A stretch of 64,000 nucleotides of DNA from Paragyromitra xinjiangensis. Its lineage: Eukaryota > Ascomycota > Pezizomycetes > Pezizales > Discinaceae. The first letter of the stretch is position 1. Each line of letters begins with the position of its first letter. The stretch lies in the NCBI GenBank assembly GCA_038503065.1, contig JBCAMK010000001.1, positions 3,224,001-3,288,000 of the forward strand. Reading direction: 5' to 3'. Below, piece by piece: positions 36,679-49,206 of this stretch. Below the pieces are notes generated by a model. It ran no database searches and was not told the origin of the DNA. It saw only the letters and a list, made by a program, of their open reading frames with translations. The translations under genes were made by a program, and so were the position numbers.

Positions 36679-36941
36679 GGGAGAGCGAGGTCATTTGAGG
36701 AGGAGGGAGGGGAAGTAAGGGGGGGAGTGAGGGGGAGGAGAAGGGGGGAGGGGAGAGGAGAGGAGAGGAGAGGAGAAAAGGTTCCTGGATCGAGATTGAT
36801 GACCGTTGAAGCAGCAGAATGACGATCATAGATAAAGATAGAGAGGCTTGGCGGAGGAAGAAAACGTCATTTCAACAATCCCTTATCTGTTCTTCATTGT
36901 CTGTTCTGTCTCTTCTCTATTATTTTCCTACTATTCCCACG
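36679..36941. promoter_or_regulatory. Shared ccz1/fmt1 divergent promoter with purine tract
   Basis: Only 263 bp separate the start codons of ccz1 (-) and fmt1 (+). The ccz1-proximal half (about 36690-36780) is almost pure purine on the plus strand, with repeated GGAGA units, so it is a CT-rich leader for ccz1. Both genes probably share this compact bidirectional promoter. No specific factor site is assigned. Confidence 0.5.
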
Positions 36942-38201
36942 ATGCTCCTATCACGAATAGCTAGACTGTCCAAATTACCCTCTCTCTTCTGTAATACTTC
37001 AATTCCTATCCACCGTCGATTACACTCTACCTTAAGCTATGATCCCCTCCGAATCCTCTTCTGTGGCTCTGACCACTTCAGCGCAACCTCCCTCAAGGCT
37101 CTCTTCGAGGAATATGCTGCCCGTACAGGCGTCATCGAATCAATTGATGTCCTGTGCAAGGAGGACAAACGTGCAGGTCGTGGATTAAGGACTTTGAAGG
37201 AAGGTATGCTGCATTCAATCATCACTCCACACTCTCTATCGCAAGAGTCTAACTTCCTCCCTTTCACAAACTAGTCCCTATAAAAGATGTCGCCCGCTCT
37301 CTCGATCTCCCAATCCACGAAATCGTCGGCTTCAAAGGCTGGAATGTAATCCCCCTTCTCCCTTCACCCCATATCTAAACTCACCCTTCAAGAGTTCCCA
37401 GTCACCGCCTCTGGCCAACCTCCCAATCTTATTGTTGCTGTCTCCTTCGGCCTTCTGATCCCCGGACGTTTGATCAATGCCGCTACCTATGGTGGTATCA
37501 ATGTGCATCCATCCCTCCTCCCAATGTACCAGGGGTCTGCTCCGATATACCACACGCTTCTCGACAATGCTCGCATTACCGGCGTCACGGTTCAAACCCT
37601 CCACCCGAAGGAGTTTGATAAGGGAGCTATACTATTGCAAACAGACCCGCCGATCCCCGTTCCCAAGAAGACATCCTATCAGATGTTACACGATGCACTT
37701 GCCGTCCACGGTGCCGAAATGTTGGTCGAGACCTGCAGGAGACGGTTGTTTGTGCCGCCGATAAACCCAGTGGTAAATAGCTACAAACCATCACACGCAC
37801 CGAGGATCAAGCCGGAGGAGCACGCAAGGGTTGATTGGCGGGTTCTAAGTGCGGAGGAGGTGGAACAAAAGTGCGGTGTCCTGGGTACTGTTTGGTGTCG
37901 ATTTGGGTCCCCAGAAGAGCCACCCTTGCTGCGGATAAAGAGAGTCATTCTTTCGGATATCAGTAAAATCGATCTGCCGGAAGAAAATATCGACGGAATG
38001 GAAGTGCTGCCAGGAGGCTTTGAATATTTGAGGATGGAGGATGGGGGATCGGGTAGCGAGATTTTGGTAATCAAATGTAGGGAGGGAGGAGGGTGGGTTA
38101 GGGTTGGTGGCATCAAGATGGAGGCAAAGAGTCTTGTTAATGGGGGGGAGTGGGCGAGGAGTGTGAAGGGTCAAGTGAAGGGCCCACGGATGTTTATGTG
38201 A
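36942..38201 (+). CDS. fmt1: Mitochondrial methionyl-tRNA formyltransferase
   Basis: This enzyme transfers a formyl group from 10-formyl-tetrahydrofolate to initiator Met-tRNA in mitochondria. Three exons: 36942-37203, 37275-37345 and 37395-38201, giving 379 aa. The N-terminus is Arg/Ser/Leu-rich and lacks acid residues (MLLSRIARLSKLPSL), as expected for mitochondrial import. The catalytic domain begins with LRILFCGSDHFSATSL. The active-site trio of formyltransferases is present as N147, H149 (INVHPSLLPMYQGSAPI) and D186 (FDKGAIL). The C-terminal domain carries RVDWRVLSAEEVEQK. The second intron (37346-37394) needs acceptor GAG rather than the AAG two bases earlier to keep phase, so that junction (GWN-FPVTASGQPPN) is the least certain part. 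The gene is divergent from ccz1. Confidence 0.93.
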
Positions 38202-39124
38202 GCTGTCGCTTTATTTTATTTGTAAAATAAAAATAAAAAATCCATATGTATATACTTGGGGCTGAGCAGTTTATAGATACTGTCATGATCTTCAAGACGG
38301 ACGTGAAGACGTATAGATTTTGTATCGTATGAAAGGTTAGTTTGTGCAGTCGGTTTTTACTCTGTTGAGATATCACGGGCTGAACACACAGAAAAAGCCA
38401 CGATGAGTGGCGTCAGTCTTGAGAAGGTTGTTGGGCTCTAGGAGCGATGCTAGAATTTCTCCAGGTGATATAATGGTGGTGGCGGTAGTGGATAAAGTTA
38501 CATCAACTATCGTAGCATCTAGGGTACCGATCATGATCGCTCACTCGGCGTATCCGTTTAGCCAGATCGGATGGATACCTTTTTTATTTATTTAGTACCT
38601 TTTCATACATATCAACAATAGAGAAATCATTCGTCAAATATAGCCCCAGGGTCACAGCGCAACCAGAGAAAATTCGTGGGAAAAGGGGGCTGTAATTTAC
38701 GAAATTCGACGACTTGTGACGAGCAAGAAAACTCCAGAAAATTCGTTAGCTCTCTGAAAAAAACTACGTTGGTTCCTTTTCATCTCCCCGCAATAGATAA
38801 GCCCATTTAAGATGTACTTGGCTTTACGATATAAACCTCCCTCTCCACGATAGCCTCCGACCACATGACCTAGTAGGAGCACACCACCTGACCGAGTGAC
38901 TTTCATCTTAGCCAGCGACTGATTTCATCCCATCCGCCAAGATTAATCCCTCTCTCCATTTGAAAGACGTCTTAGCCCTCGTCTCATCGTCCCCTCATCA
39001 CTAACTAGACTACATACGAATCAAGATAACTTCCCAACCCCATCAACAAACCCTAATTTCCTCAAAAACCGAAAAGAACTAGAGCAGGTCCAGGTCCATA
39101 GAAACCACATACCCACCACAATTC
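38202..39124. other. Intergenic region downstream of fmt1
   Basis: About 0.9 kb with no gene that I can support. The first 50 bases are A/T-rich (TTTATTTTATTTG, AAAATAAAAATAAAA) and could hold the fmt1 polyadenylation region. Nothing else stands out. Confidence 0.55.
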
Positions 39125-39622
39125 ATGGTTTCATCCATAGACACACATCAATCCAACATAACCCAGATGTCTAAGCAGGTCTCTCACCCCAAACGCCCTC
39201 AAACCACAACATCTTCTCCTCGCCCAAGCCGGATCCCAATCCTTAAATCACGTCCTCCTCCCCCTCCATCGACGAAAACAACACCCTTAAGGCTTCCCTC
39301 TCTAGATCCCAAATGGGATAAATTCCCACGCTCTCACATCGTTGACCACGAAGATCTCGAGCTGAAACACACACATAGGGTCTCAGAGCGGCGATATAAG
39401 CCAACGAATTATTCTTCATCACATAACACTATCGATTCAGGCCCGTCCCAGCTTTCTACCGATGCAGAAAATAATAGTAACGACGATAAAGAAAGCGGGG
39501 TTGGTCGCGAGAAAAAGCGTGATAAGCTGAAAACACTGACATTTAAGCTCGTATGCGGGATTAGAAACTTTGTTACCAGAACTGGGTCTGTTTTTCGGTC
39601 AGGATCTGGGGGTATGGGTTGA
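39125..39622 (+). CDS. Hypothetical basic, disordered protein (weak)
   Basis: An open frame of 165 codons with no recognised domain. A second Met at codon 15 (MSKQVSHPKRP) is as good a start. The first half is Pro/Ser/Thr/Arg-rich (RPSRIPILKSRPPPPP). The middle has DPKWDKFPRSHIVDHEDLELKH. The C-terminus is Lys/Arg-rich with a short aliphatic piece (KKRDKLKTLTFKLVCGIRNFV). The composition is more protein-like than other frames nearby and the frame lies alone in a spacer, which is the only support. There is no signal peptide or membrane segment. It may be a real lineage-specific gene or chance. Confidence 0.35.
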   Translation: MVSSIDTHQSNITQMSKQVSHPKRPQTTTSSPRPSRIPILKSRPPPPPSTKTTPLRLPSLDPKWDKFPRSHIVDHEDLELKHTHRVSERRYKPTNYSSSHNTIDSGPSQLSTDAENNSNDDKESGVGREKKRDKLKTLTFKLVCGIRNFVTRTGSVFRSGSGGMG

Positions 39623-41103
39623 AGTCATTCGCATAGTGATCTGAGTTGGCCTTGTGTATCGTGGGGCATCATTCGATTAGCGTAGGATGGCCTTTTGGTG
39701 GGTTGGCTTTTCTCCACTCATCTGGTGCATGAAGCCTTTTGATCTCTTTGGGTTTTTGTTTTATTAGGTAGACTGAACCTCCCCTTATATTACTTAGCAT
39801 ATCTCAATATGGAATACATATATGTAGGGTGACTAGCGATAGGGGTTCATTGGCTAAGTGTGCGGAAATAAAGAATATTTGTATAATCTTTGTAAGCTGT
39901 TGCTAGGATGTCTGGCATTACCGACCATTATTTTCGTGAGCGAGGTAAATAATTGCATCATGAGCCATCACTCATGCTGGTTGAGATAGGAGGGCAACCT
40001 TGGTGTTTGGGATTATGTGATTCACAAAGTCATAGTATTCATTAAGCATCATCTCGGATGTCTAGAGCCAACTAGAAAGGGTTTTACAGAACACAGAACT
40101 CACGGTAAAGAAACCCTTGCACAGCCCCAATAGGCAGTAGTTACCTGCTTTTAGCAACTTAACAGCTATGGACGAAAATAATAAGAGGTAAATTTACAGT
40201 GTTTTGGTGCTTTTGAGCCCTTGCGAAACCCTAGTCTCGGAACCATCCAGAGCTAAAGCTACCCGCAAACCATTTCAAATTACCCCTGAAAGTGATGCTA
40301 GGTCAATTACTATATCTATCCTATAAAGCAACCATCACTCTATCAGCCGGTTCTAAAACGTGATACAAAGCTAGAACCTACCGGTAGGCTAGCGAATTAC
40401 TATGAGATCTTGTGATTCACTAGCTCCAAAATCACACCCGAAAATAACCCCAAGCGACCTAGGAGAACCATTCAATATTGCATGTCCCTCCCTAGATATG
40501 ACCTACCGAGAAAACGACGTTTAGCCCTACCACTCTTCAACCATGTTTTTCATCGGACGACTGTGCTTCACGGGAAATTTAAGCGAAAGAGCAAAAATAG
40601 CCAAAACTCACCGCGTAGCATAAGCGGCGAGAGAAGGACGCTAGCTGGCGTTGAAGGGGTGAAGTTAAGAGGTATACGAAATCTGGAGAAATCACCTTTT
40701 CTATTGGTTCCTATTTCCGAGAACACCCGAGTGACACATCATGACTAAAATGTTGACTATAGCACAATACTAACAAATATAAATGTAATTATAAATAAAG
40801 GATACTCTTGAAAATCTGTAGATATCTTCTGCTACCAAACCTAGCCAACCCCCACCCGAGGAATTGTTTCTTCTCAAGAAGCATCTAGACAAATTAAAAT
40901 GAAATAAAAGTAGGCAGATGCTGTCCGTCTTGTTGCGTATTAACTAATGACCACAAACATATCCATCACCATCGTAATACATAAGGTACGAACTTTTTTT
41001 TTAACCCAAATCCCAACCAACGCCATCACCCATCAAAATAATGAAAAAATAAAAAAACAAGAGTTGTGAATCTCAAATCGGATCAGACCCAAGACCGTTA
41101 CCT
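39623..41103. other. Intergenic region between the hypothetical gene and sec39
   Basis: About 1.5 kb with no gene supported. The sequence is A/T-rich, with short stop-rich frames only. The right end is the likely 3' UTR of sec39 (minus strand), with poly-A/T runs near 40995 and 41045. Confidence 0.55.
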
Positions 41104-43601
41104 CTAACGCCCAGGAACATTTGGTTGGGCCCCGAGGACCCACCCAAGCCCACTTGCTAACCCGTGCGTTACCATCCCACTCACCATATCCCTTTTCCTC
41201 GTCCTTTGTTCTTCTGCTGCCTGCGACACTCCCACATCACTCCCATGCTCACTCCCCCCCCCCTCCCCTCCTCTCCCAACACTAAGCGGGAACGCACTTC
41301 CCCTGAGAGCTTGTGCAGCCCCTCTAGCAACAGCAAACAGCCCCATAGGTGCTTCGTCTTCCTTCCTCCTACTCCCCACCACGCCGGCGCCTGCACCACC
41401 ATCACCACCACCAGTTTTCCACATTGCAGCGTGCCGCTCCTCTTCCTCCTCGTCTTCTCTGAGACCTACCTGTAACTCCTCTTCACACTTTCTCCATACA
41501 GCAAGTACCTCGGTAAGCGCATGTGGTGGACACACGCGAAGGGCCTGTGCAAGGAGTTCCATGCGCATCTCGACCACCCTGAGCGCTTTCCCACCATGCG
41601 CAGCTGTATCGCCGACTAACGTAGCGTATGGAGACCTATACCTTCCCGCCTGGAAACAAGTCCGCCAAACCACATCCTTAACGTCTTCCGCATCCTCGAT
41701 AGCCGAAGCCATAGATACAAGGCGACTCATAGCAAAGCTATACGCTGTCTCGAAGTCAGACTCTGAGAGCGCTGCCTCTACACACATGCCGAGGACACGG
41801 GCATCTGTTTGTCGACCGCCGTCAAAACCAGTGGTGCCGAAGGCGAGGTCTTTGGCGATGGTGATTAGGGAGTCGGCTTGTGTGTAGGATTTGGGATTCG
41901 AGTCGAGGAGACGAGCGAGGAGCGAAGGGGGATCAGGGTGGATTCGGATCTGAACAGGGAGGAGGGGGACACCGGGAGTGAGGGTGAGAGAGTAATGGGA
42001 GAGGGCATGTGTGGCGGTTAGGAGGCGGGAGGCTCGTTCGAGGGCGATAGATTTAGAGGTATGGGGGTAGAGTATTTGAAGACTGGTAATAAAAAAACCT
42101 GGGATTAGGGCTTTAAACAGTAGAAGCGTACGGAAGAGACTTACGTGCTTAACGCATTCTTCATGTTTCCTCTAGTTCTGTTCCCATTGCTCGCATTGTC
42201 ATAGAATTCTTGGAAGGCATCTAGAATACCGTGCTCGACATCTTCTTTTCCCAATATCCCACCACGTCCATTGACGTAGATCTCCTTCGCCAGGCTGAAC
42301 CTAGTCGCCGCCAACATTCCCGCGAGTAAGGTTTTCTCAACTTCTTCAGTAGATAGCCTTTCCAAGACCCCTGATTTAGTCCTTAGCCATTTCACACTAT
42401 CCCTAATCTTCCTCCACTCCTCGTCAGACCTTTTGGTCCAATTAGGCCCACTCCTCACATATCGCACAAGTAATGTCTTCTGATCGTCATGCGAGCCCTC
42501 CAGTTTCACTTTCGCCGCCGCAGCCAAAGGTAGTGATAGAATTCCAGCGGAGGTAATCAGGAGGTCCAGCAGCTTCAGAGACTCTGTGTTGGGTGCAGTG
42601 AGCGGGTTACTTTCGTCTAGTAAGTCGCCTAGCTTAACAGGCACCTCATATTCACCCTTATCTTTGCCTGTGAGCCCATTCTCTACAAAGCCCATAACTC
42701 TCCTCTGGACGGCGCACATCCCCTCTAAAGCGCCATTTCCAGTCTCCAGGCACATATAGCACCCCGCTATAGAGAAGCGGGCATACTTTTGCATCAGTAC
42801 TGTGTCCCCTGCTGGCCCGTTCCATTTCGTGACGATCTCTACGAAACTAGGCCAATCACCCGATTCCACTTTCTTTCCTAGCCACGCCCAGACGATGTTC
42901 CAGCCAACTGCGTCATTCCCTTTGTAGTTTAGGTATGGTATCACCAGGATCTCCAGATCCCGTACGACATCGTCGAGACCGCAGTGGTTCAGAAGAATCT
43001 TGACTCCCGTCTCTGCCTCCAGTGCCCCAAAAATCGCAAGACCACCAACAAATCCATCCCCCCCATCTTCCTCCTGGGTGTATTCGTAGACAAGCTTCGA
43101 CAGAACCTCCACGGCGCCTGTGAAGTACCTATCGATTTCTGGCAGCTCCGTGCGAAATGGCGTCAAGAGCTCTTTAACGATGCTGAGCGCGCCCGTCTCC
43201 GCGTCAATGTTGCGCGAGCGTTGTAGCAAGTAAGAAGCTACACTCTCCTGTTTATTTGCACCATCCTTAGATGGAAGAGGGGGAAGCTTGTCGACCTTGC
43301 GTCGTGCAACTTTTTCGGAAAGACTGGATATTGGTGATGACGTAGGTAGATCTACAGCTTCCCCCGAGCCCGAGAGCGCGTCACCAGATAGCAGAGCTTT
43401 GATGAGTGGAGTGTAGAGACTTGGATCAGTAGTCTCCGGAAGACACAAGAGTACACGCAAGAGTACATTATCGCGAAGCGTCGAGACGTGGGATGAGACG
43501 AGGGAGCGTAGAGACTTGAGGTCTGCCGAGGCGGCGAAATGAGCAGCGAGGAGGATGGCCTTTGCGGGGGACAAGTCGGCGACGCGGGTAGACGTCGCCA
43601 T
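41104..43601 (-). CDS. sec39: Sec39 domain protein (Dsl1/NRZ tethering complex)
   Basis: Sec39 is a helical-repeat subunit of the Dsl1 complex, which tethers COPI vesicles from the Golgi at the ER. Two exons: 43601-42145 and 42082-41104. The 62-nt intron (GTAAGT donor, TTACCAG acceptor) keeps phase and gives 811 aa. The N-terminus has the family opening (LSPAKAILLAAHFAASADLK, VLLRVLLCLPE). The helical core follows, with VASYLLQRSRNIDAETGAL, IDRYFTGAVEVLSKLVYEY, HCGLDDVVRDLEILVIPYL and WNIVWAWLGKKVESGDWPSF. Exon 2 starts LQILYPHTSKSIALERASRLL and carries ARVLGMCVEAALSESDFETAY. The end is low-complexity and acidic or Gly-rich (EDEEEEERH, GGGDGGAGAG) before a short tail. The family assignment rests on these blocks and on overall length and helical character. 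Confidence 0.88.
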
Positions 43602-44677
43602 GATTTATTGGTCAAGTGGAAAGCTCAGAGGTACTCCTAGTGAGTAGGGGAGTAAACAGAGAGGGGAGATTAGTCGGTGAAGAAAGAGAAAGGAAGGCGA
43701 GTTGAGCTGTTTCCCCAGATTCTCTTGGAGGGGAGAGTTGAACGTGGCCAAAAGTGAGACCCTGTTCGAGAACCTTGGCACGCATCACAGCCAGCCAATC
43801 TTCTGCACACTGACAGAAACATCACCACCTGGTGAGATATCTTGTAAAAAGAGTCTCATTCGCCCCACCATATGTAGTACTATACATGCACATGTACATG
43901 TATTTCTGCAGTGGGACTCGCAGCTACAGCTGAAAATGCCAACAGATTATTCTTCAGCCCTCTTTCCCCTCCTACACAAACAAGAACAGAAACAGAAACA
44001 CCCCCCTAAATACACTCCAATCTCACCAAATCACTCGAATCTAAGCCCCGGAATAGTATACGTAGAAATCCCTGTAGATAGCTCAATCGCTAATCTCTCT
44101 GCAATCTCCAACAACGAACGTCCCAAATACACACCCAACCATAATAAACACATCTTGAGCCTTAGATGAATACATAATCCAGAAAATGAACAGTGACACA
44201 TTAAGAAAGCCACCCCAGCCATAACATAACGAATGGAAGAAAACATGAAATAAATATAAAAATAGAACGCCGAAACCAACAACCCGGAATGAACGTCCTC
44301 ATCATGTTAGGGAATCAAACAACGAAGGGAAAGAAAAAAAGAAAAAGAAAAAGAAAAGGGAGAAGAAAAGAAAGAACACACCCCTCCCCTCTCAGCCCCT
44401 TAAGCCCAGCAACCCATTTCCCAATGCCCCTTGAATGCCCAGAAATAAAGAATGAAACAAAGAACAAAATAGAACAAAACCAAGCACAAGCGTCTGTAAA
44501 CGATGAATACCTCCCAAAAAACGGCATGCAACAATGATGAAAAAATCAGTAAAAGTGCTTCCCGTACGCACACTTGACTGTGAAACAGCGAACGCAAGTT
44601 CCACCGTTCCACCGGATGCCCTCAGCTCTCTATCAACCGCCTGCCTCCGGTTATTGCTGAAAGATAACAAACCCGAT
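43602..44677. other. Intergenic region between sec39 and the CHY-RING gene
   Basis: About 1.1 kb. The left part is the sec39 promoter. The right part (about 44200-44677) is probably the 3' UTR of the CHY-RING gene and contains a (GAAAAA)-like purine run at 44327-44380. A short ACATGT-rich stretch lies near 43885. No gene is supported. Confidence 0.55.
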
Positions 44678-46830
44678 TTACCGATGCCCAATAAGCTGAA
44701 TCGGATCATCTTCGTCATCATCATCATCATCCTCCTCCTCTTCCTCCCCGTCACTCGCCTTGGAAAATTCCTCTCCTTCGTCAATCTCATCATCCGAAAA
44801 CGCATCACTCCCCTCCTCTTCCGTCTCCCACCCATCATCGAATATCAGATCCTCGTCCCCATGATTGATCTCCAATGCCACCGCAATCTCAATCGCCTCC
44901 TCTGCTGCTGCGAGCGCCCTGGTCGCATCGCGTAGCGTTCTTTCGCCATCGACAGACCCTGCTTCAGTCCGCGCCAACCGTGGCGGTGAGTTTAGCAATT
45001 GCGCGGTGATCGAATTTGGCGATGTTGTGCTTATTGGCCCGGGCGATATTACTGGCGATGTTATAGTGCTATTTCTTACGCCATCCACACCATCTTCGGG
45101 TCGGAGGATCCGGACCTGACTAGTGTTGTACGACTTGCAGTTCTCGCACTTAAGTCCTAAAAAGTGGAAGGGGACATTATCCTTCGCTGAGCAATCGTTG
45201 CAGGTAATGAGACACCGCCATTTATCATAAGGTGCAGGTAGCGGTTGCGCTTCAATTTCAGCATCAAGAGCGCGGAACTGACTTTCCATATTTATAATCG
45301 TCCGCGCACACGTGGGGCAACGATACGAATTCTTCATATGCTCATAGTAGCATTTATGATGAATCGAGTGGCCACAGCTCTTTAATGCGAAAGTCAGCCT
45401 AATCAGCTCGACAATCACGAAAAAGATGGGAAGCACACCATAAAAACTACCGTCAGTGTGGACGTAAACATGTATTCGCCGCATATCGGACAATCGCATT
45501 CCGTAGAACGTTCTATACATCTATGTGACCCTTCCAAGGCGATAGACATGCATACTCCACATTTCTAGTCCCCATGTTAGCTCAGTTTCAACCAAGCAAT
45601 CGCCGTTTACAGGATTGGAGACCTTGCAGTGAAAAAAATCCTTTCCGAGCCCTTGACCAATTCGACATATCCCGCAATCATTGCAATGATATATCGCTTT
45701 CCGTAGGTCATTATCCCACAGCTTACACTATTATATCAACGGCTTGTCAGTATTGTGCCATCCCATAGATATATTTTAAGCCTTAAAAGTGTATAGATTT
45801 CCGGACAGACAAAAAAATGATATCAAAAGAACAAAAGAACAATTCCTCTTGAAATGACGACCAGGATACAGACCTTATCACAGTAATATTTAGCACTCCT
45901 TATGCCGCAATGCCTGCAATCCTGCCCTACAGGCTGAGCCCGCCCACAATGCATACAAAGCATATTCTTAGTCTCCCTCCTAACCAGCGCGTGATCTTCA
46001 TTTTCATCGTGGCAGAACCTGCATGTGTGCCACCTCTCACATGTCGAGCATTGCAACTTCACGCCACGACGATAATGTGAGCATCCAAGCTCTCTAATCG
46101 ATATTTCCGGAGACGAATTTGGTCCTGTGTAATAAGTCTTTGCGATGTCTTTAGGTGAAAGCTTGTATGGGTCATCCCGTTTCGATGCATAGGGCTTCTC
46201 CGTGGAAGCCAAATATCGACTAGACAATGGCGGCGAACCAGGATCGACCGTATCACCAGATAAACGAGAAGCGTTGTATTTCTCTAGCATTAAAAGATGC
46301 ATCCTTGTAGCCCTTTCCCGCTCCGAGACATTAAGCTTTGAGATTTCGACGAGTTTTTGACGCAGCACTCTCTGGCCGTCATCCTCGGGAAGAAGAGAAG
46401 ACTTCATAGGGATCGGCTGCCCCAGGGCCATGTCGCCTACATGGGGTCGATTCGAAGTTGTGGTAGGACCCTCCGGAGGAGACATTGATGGCGGTAATGG
46501 TGTTGTAGTTGAACTCTCATCATTGCTGGGCTGTTCAGTCATCTGTGGCCGTAAACCTGGATCTATAATTATTAATGTCTGCTCAGAAGCACCATCCTCC
46601 GAATCTACATCAGAGGACTCAAAGACCGGATCCAGAGAGCGGGGCGAACGAGGCGAATGGGGTGGTGTCGCGATGGCCGTTTCCGCGGCCATCGACCCAT
46701 GATCGTCATCCGATGGGGTGGCGACAGGAGGTGCAGGACGGTCCTCGGCAGTCGAAGACTGGGACCATCGACGAGCCCGCTCAACAACAGGGCCAAGTAC
46801 AGATTGGAGCCTGATAGCGTAGGCGGCCAT
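44678..46830 (-). CDS. CHY/CTCHY/RING zinc-finger ubiquitin ligase (RCHY1/Pirh2-type)
   Basis: Proteins of this architecture are RING E3 ubiquitin ligases. Four exons: 46830-45874, 45727-45623, 45564-45439 and 45379-44678. Every junction is in phase, giving 629 aa. The first 245 residues are disordered, Ser/Pro-rich. The CHY finger starts near 248 (ELGCSHYRRGVKLQCSTC, WHTCRFCHDE). CTCHY-type clusters follow (CDKCKLWDND, YHCNDCGICRIG, FFHCKKCGVC). The RING is at about 379-425 (CDCPICGEYM, SCGHSIHHKCYYEHM, YRCPTC). A zinc-ribbon-like segment comes next (CLITCNDCSAKDNVPFHFLGLKC). The C-terminus is acidic (poly-Asp/Glu, DEDDPIQLIGHR). All expected metal ligands are present once the introns are removed; exons 2 and 3 supply the CTCHY region and the first half of the RING. 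Substrates in this fungus are unknown. Confidence 0.93.
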
Positions 46831-47052
46831 CGCTGCTGCTACTGGGACGGGCAGGAGTTCTGCTACTTCGCACTATATGTATTGTTGGTATGGGGTGACC
46901 TGAGACGGAGGCAGCCGCGCGAAAAAAGAACAATACCCAAGAAAAAACAAACAGGTCCAATGATAATTCAGAGACCAAGCTGGAGAAAGAAAAGGATTGT
47001 CTTAAGGGGGAGAAAGGAATACGGAGAGGAGGAAAATAATCTAATGTAATGA

Positions 47053-47328
47053 TTACTGTACCAAGGGAAGCTGTGGCGGCTGTAGAGACGATAGATCTGT
47101 AATCAACGAGTGACGATGAGCACACGAGAGGAACACAATAAGAGCGGAGAAAGCAGCACGGTCAACTATTTCGAGGAACTGAGGATCATCAAGTAGAATT
47201 CTGCCCCGGCTTCCAGAGAACCAATAGCCCACGAGCTGACCGGGGGCAGACGGACGGAGTTGGAAGCCACGCCCGAGAAGTGCGTGCTGCACGGAGAGAG
47301 GTGCCGGCGGCACTACATCACCGTTCAT
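47053..47328 (-). CDS. Small conserved-looking protein of unknown function
   Basis: A 91-codon frame starting at 47328, 222 bp upstream of the CHY-RING gene and on the same strand. I do not recognise the family. The sequence looks like a folded protein rather than chance: RGFQLRPSAPGQLVGYWFSG, then LLDDPQFLEIVDRAAFSALI and VFLSC. It has one short aliphatic stretch that could be a membrane helix or amphipathic anchor. The last 20 codons (SLITDLSSLQPPQLPLVQ) look less convincing, so a downstream intron or earlier end is possible. It could be an independent small gene or an unrecognised exon. Confidence 0.45.
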   Translation of the reverse strand: MNGDVVPPAPLSVQHALLGRGFQLRPSAPGQLVGYWFSGSRGRILLDDPQFLEIVDRAAFSALIVFLSCAHRHSLITDLSSLQPPQLPLVQ

Positions 47329-49206
47329 GTTCTTTCACGAATTCTCACTCATTACCTCCTTGTCCCCCACAGCTACAACAGCTACATACTTAACGGGCAC
47401 CTATACCTAGCCCATCTAACTCCATTCCCTTGCCACTCTTTTCCTTTCCCTTTGGCCGCGAGCTGAACTTCGATTTCGCCTACCAATCAAGTAATGCTAG
47501 AGATACAGAGCAAAAAACTGCCGACTATCCTGTTCCTCGGATAGACATTTGCGTAACTAACCATATGTCATGGTGATTGAATTCCCAGACGGTGTTTTGG
47601 TTTTGTAAATGCAGGCGCCTGAGAATTAAATCCAATGGCCGGGTTATTTACTGTTGATACTTATATTTTGCCTGCAGCCAGTTCCTCCCTAGAGATAAGA
47701 CATAAGTGGGAGCTGAGCTCAAAACACTTCGACACACGACAGACGTTCAGGTGACTCTATGGCCGAGTCGGAACGCGGATTTTGACCCTTACTGCTTAGG
47801 CACCAACCCAGTCGGGTCATTTCGAGCCTCCTAAGCGGCATGAATCACTCACTGTGCGAGAATGGATAAATCAGTAATTTCATTGTTTCGACTCCACTCC
47901 TGAGAAAAATCCCCATTCAGGCCTGTGGCGTCTCAGTCAGGTGTTTGTATTTATATCGAGTGACTCGATGTGATCGTTTGGTTATCACATGACCATCGGG
48001 TGTCCATACATTTGTGCTTTGAAGGATGGTCATTGCAGGAATATAGAACTCGAGATCCCGAGTTATTGATCTTTTAGGTTCGTTGCAAATATTTTGACAG
48101 CAAAAGTTGGCCATGGAACCTTACTTGCTAACTCGTGTTCCTACAATAATCATGCCGGAGACTAAAACTTGGTCACTACATGTATGAGTTTAACGATAAT
48201 TACGGTGTCTTTGTTTGTGGAAACACAATTCGTTGTGTAATACCGTTCCCAGGATCATTAACGTCATTGGATCTTTAAATCTTGCACGAGGCTTTAATGC
48301 CGCGGCTCAACCCAATTGGTGGGGATGTTTGCAGATTTTTCTGTTGTGATCGGGAGTGACCTGTCTGCCAGCATGCACGTGCGCAATTATTAAATCCCGA
48401 AGTATGATGGTACTTGAAGGCAAGCCATATGCATGTGTAATTGAAAAAAATGCGGGTTTTGCTCTCTAGGAATGTGTGAGCCAACTTCACTTCTCATCAA
48501 ACTTATTGCCTATGATGTATATTAGGAAGGGATATTGCAGATAAAGAAGGAAAAATTACATCGGGCATTTTATTACTCGATCCGAATTGAGTGGGTAATT
48601 TAAGTTTAAGCTATGGAAACCAGTTTATTATCGTGAGTGAAATATGGCCAGGAGGTCTCCCTGAGATGTTTCTTGTGTTAGACACATAACCGAGAGAAGA
48701 GGAGCAACACTAAACGTGGAATCTTGAAGATTGGATTTGTGGTTTCCAAGTGGCGAGGGAAAAAAAAAATTTATGCTATAAATAGTAATACATATTTAAA
48801 CGAAGGATATATGTCGCGGCGTTGCTGTGACAATCAATATCTCGAACAACAGTCAAGAAAGTATCGCAGGAAGCGAGGTGGAAAAACCGAACAAAAATGT
48901 ACATCAAGAATTGAAAAAGTCCGGGTTAAAAACACGGACAGAGTAAAGAAGGTAAAAAAAAGGCCCAAAGACAATTGGCCACGAATACGCCGAAGCCCCC
49001 CACCCCCGTTTTAGTTCCAAACCCGCCAAACCACCAACCAGTGTAAAATAAAGCCCCCCAAACCAAGCAACCCCATTTCTTTCACAAAAAGAGAAAGGCT
49101 AAGAAATAAATAATGCCAAGACCTATTTGCAGGTACCCTCCTTCAAAAGAATAAGCGAAACGCAATGCAGAAAGAGCTAGACTAAAGAAACACCGCAGGT
49201 ATCTGA
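47329..49206. other. Intergenic region, 1.9 kb
   Basis: No gene is supported. The first few hundred bases are the probable promoter of the small minus-strand frame. The right part (about 48540-49206) is A/T- and purine-rich and likely includes the 3' UTR of the poly-Ser secreted protein. A C-run (CCCCCCACCCCCG) occurs near 48997. Confidence 0.5.
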
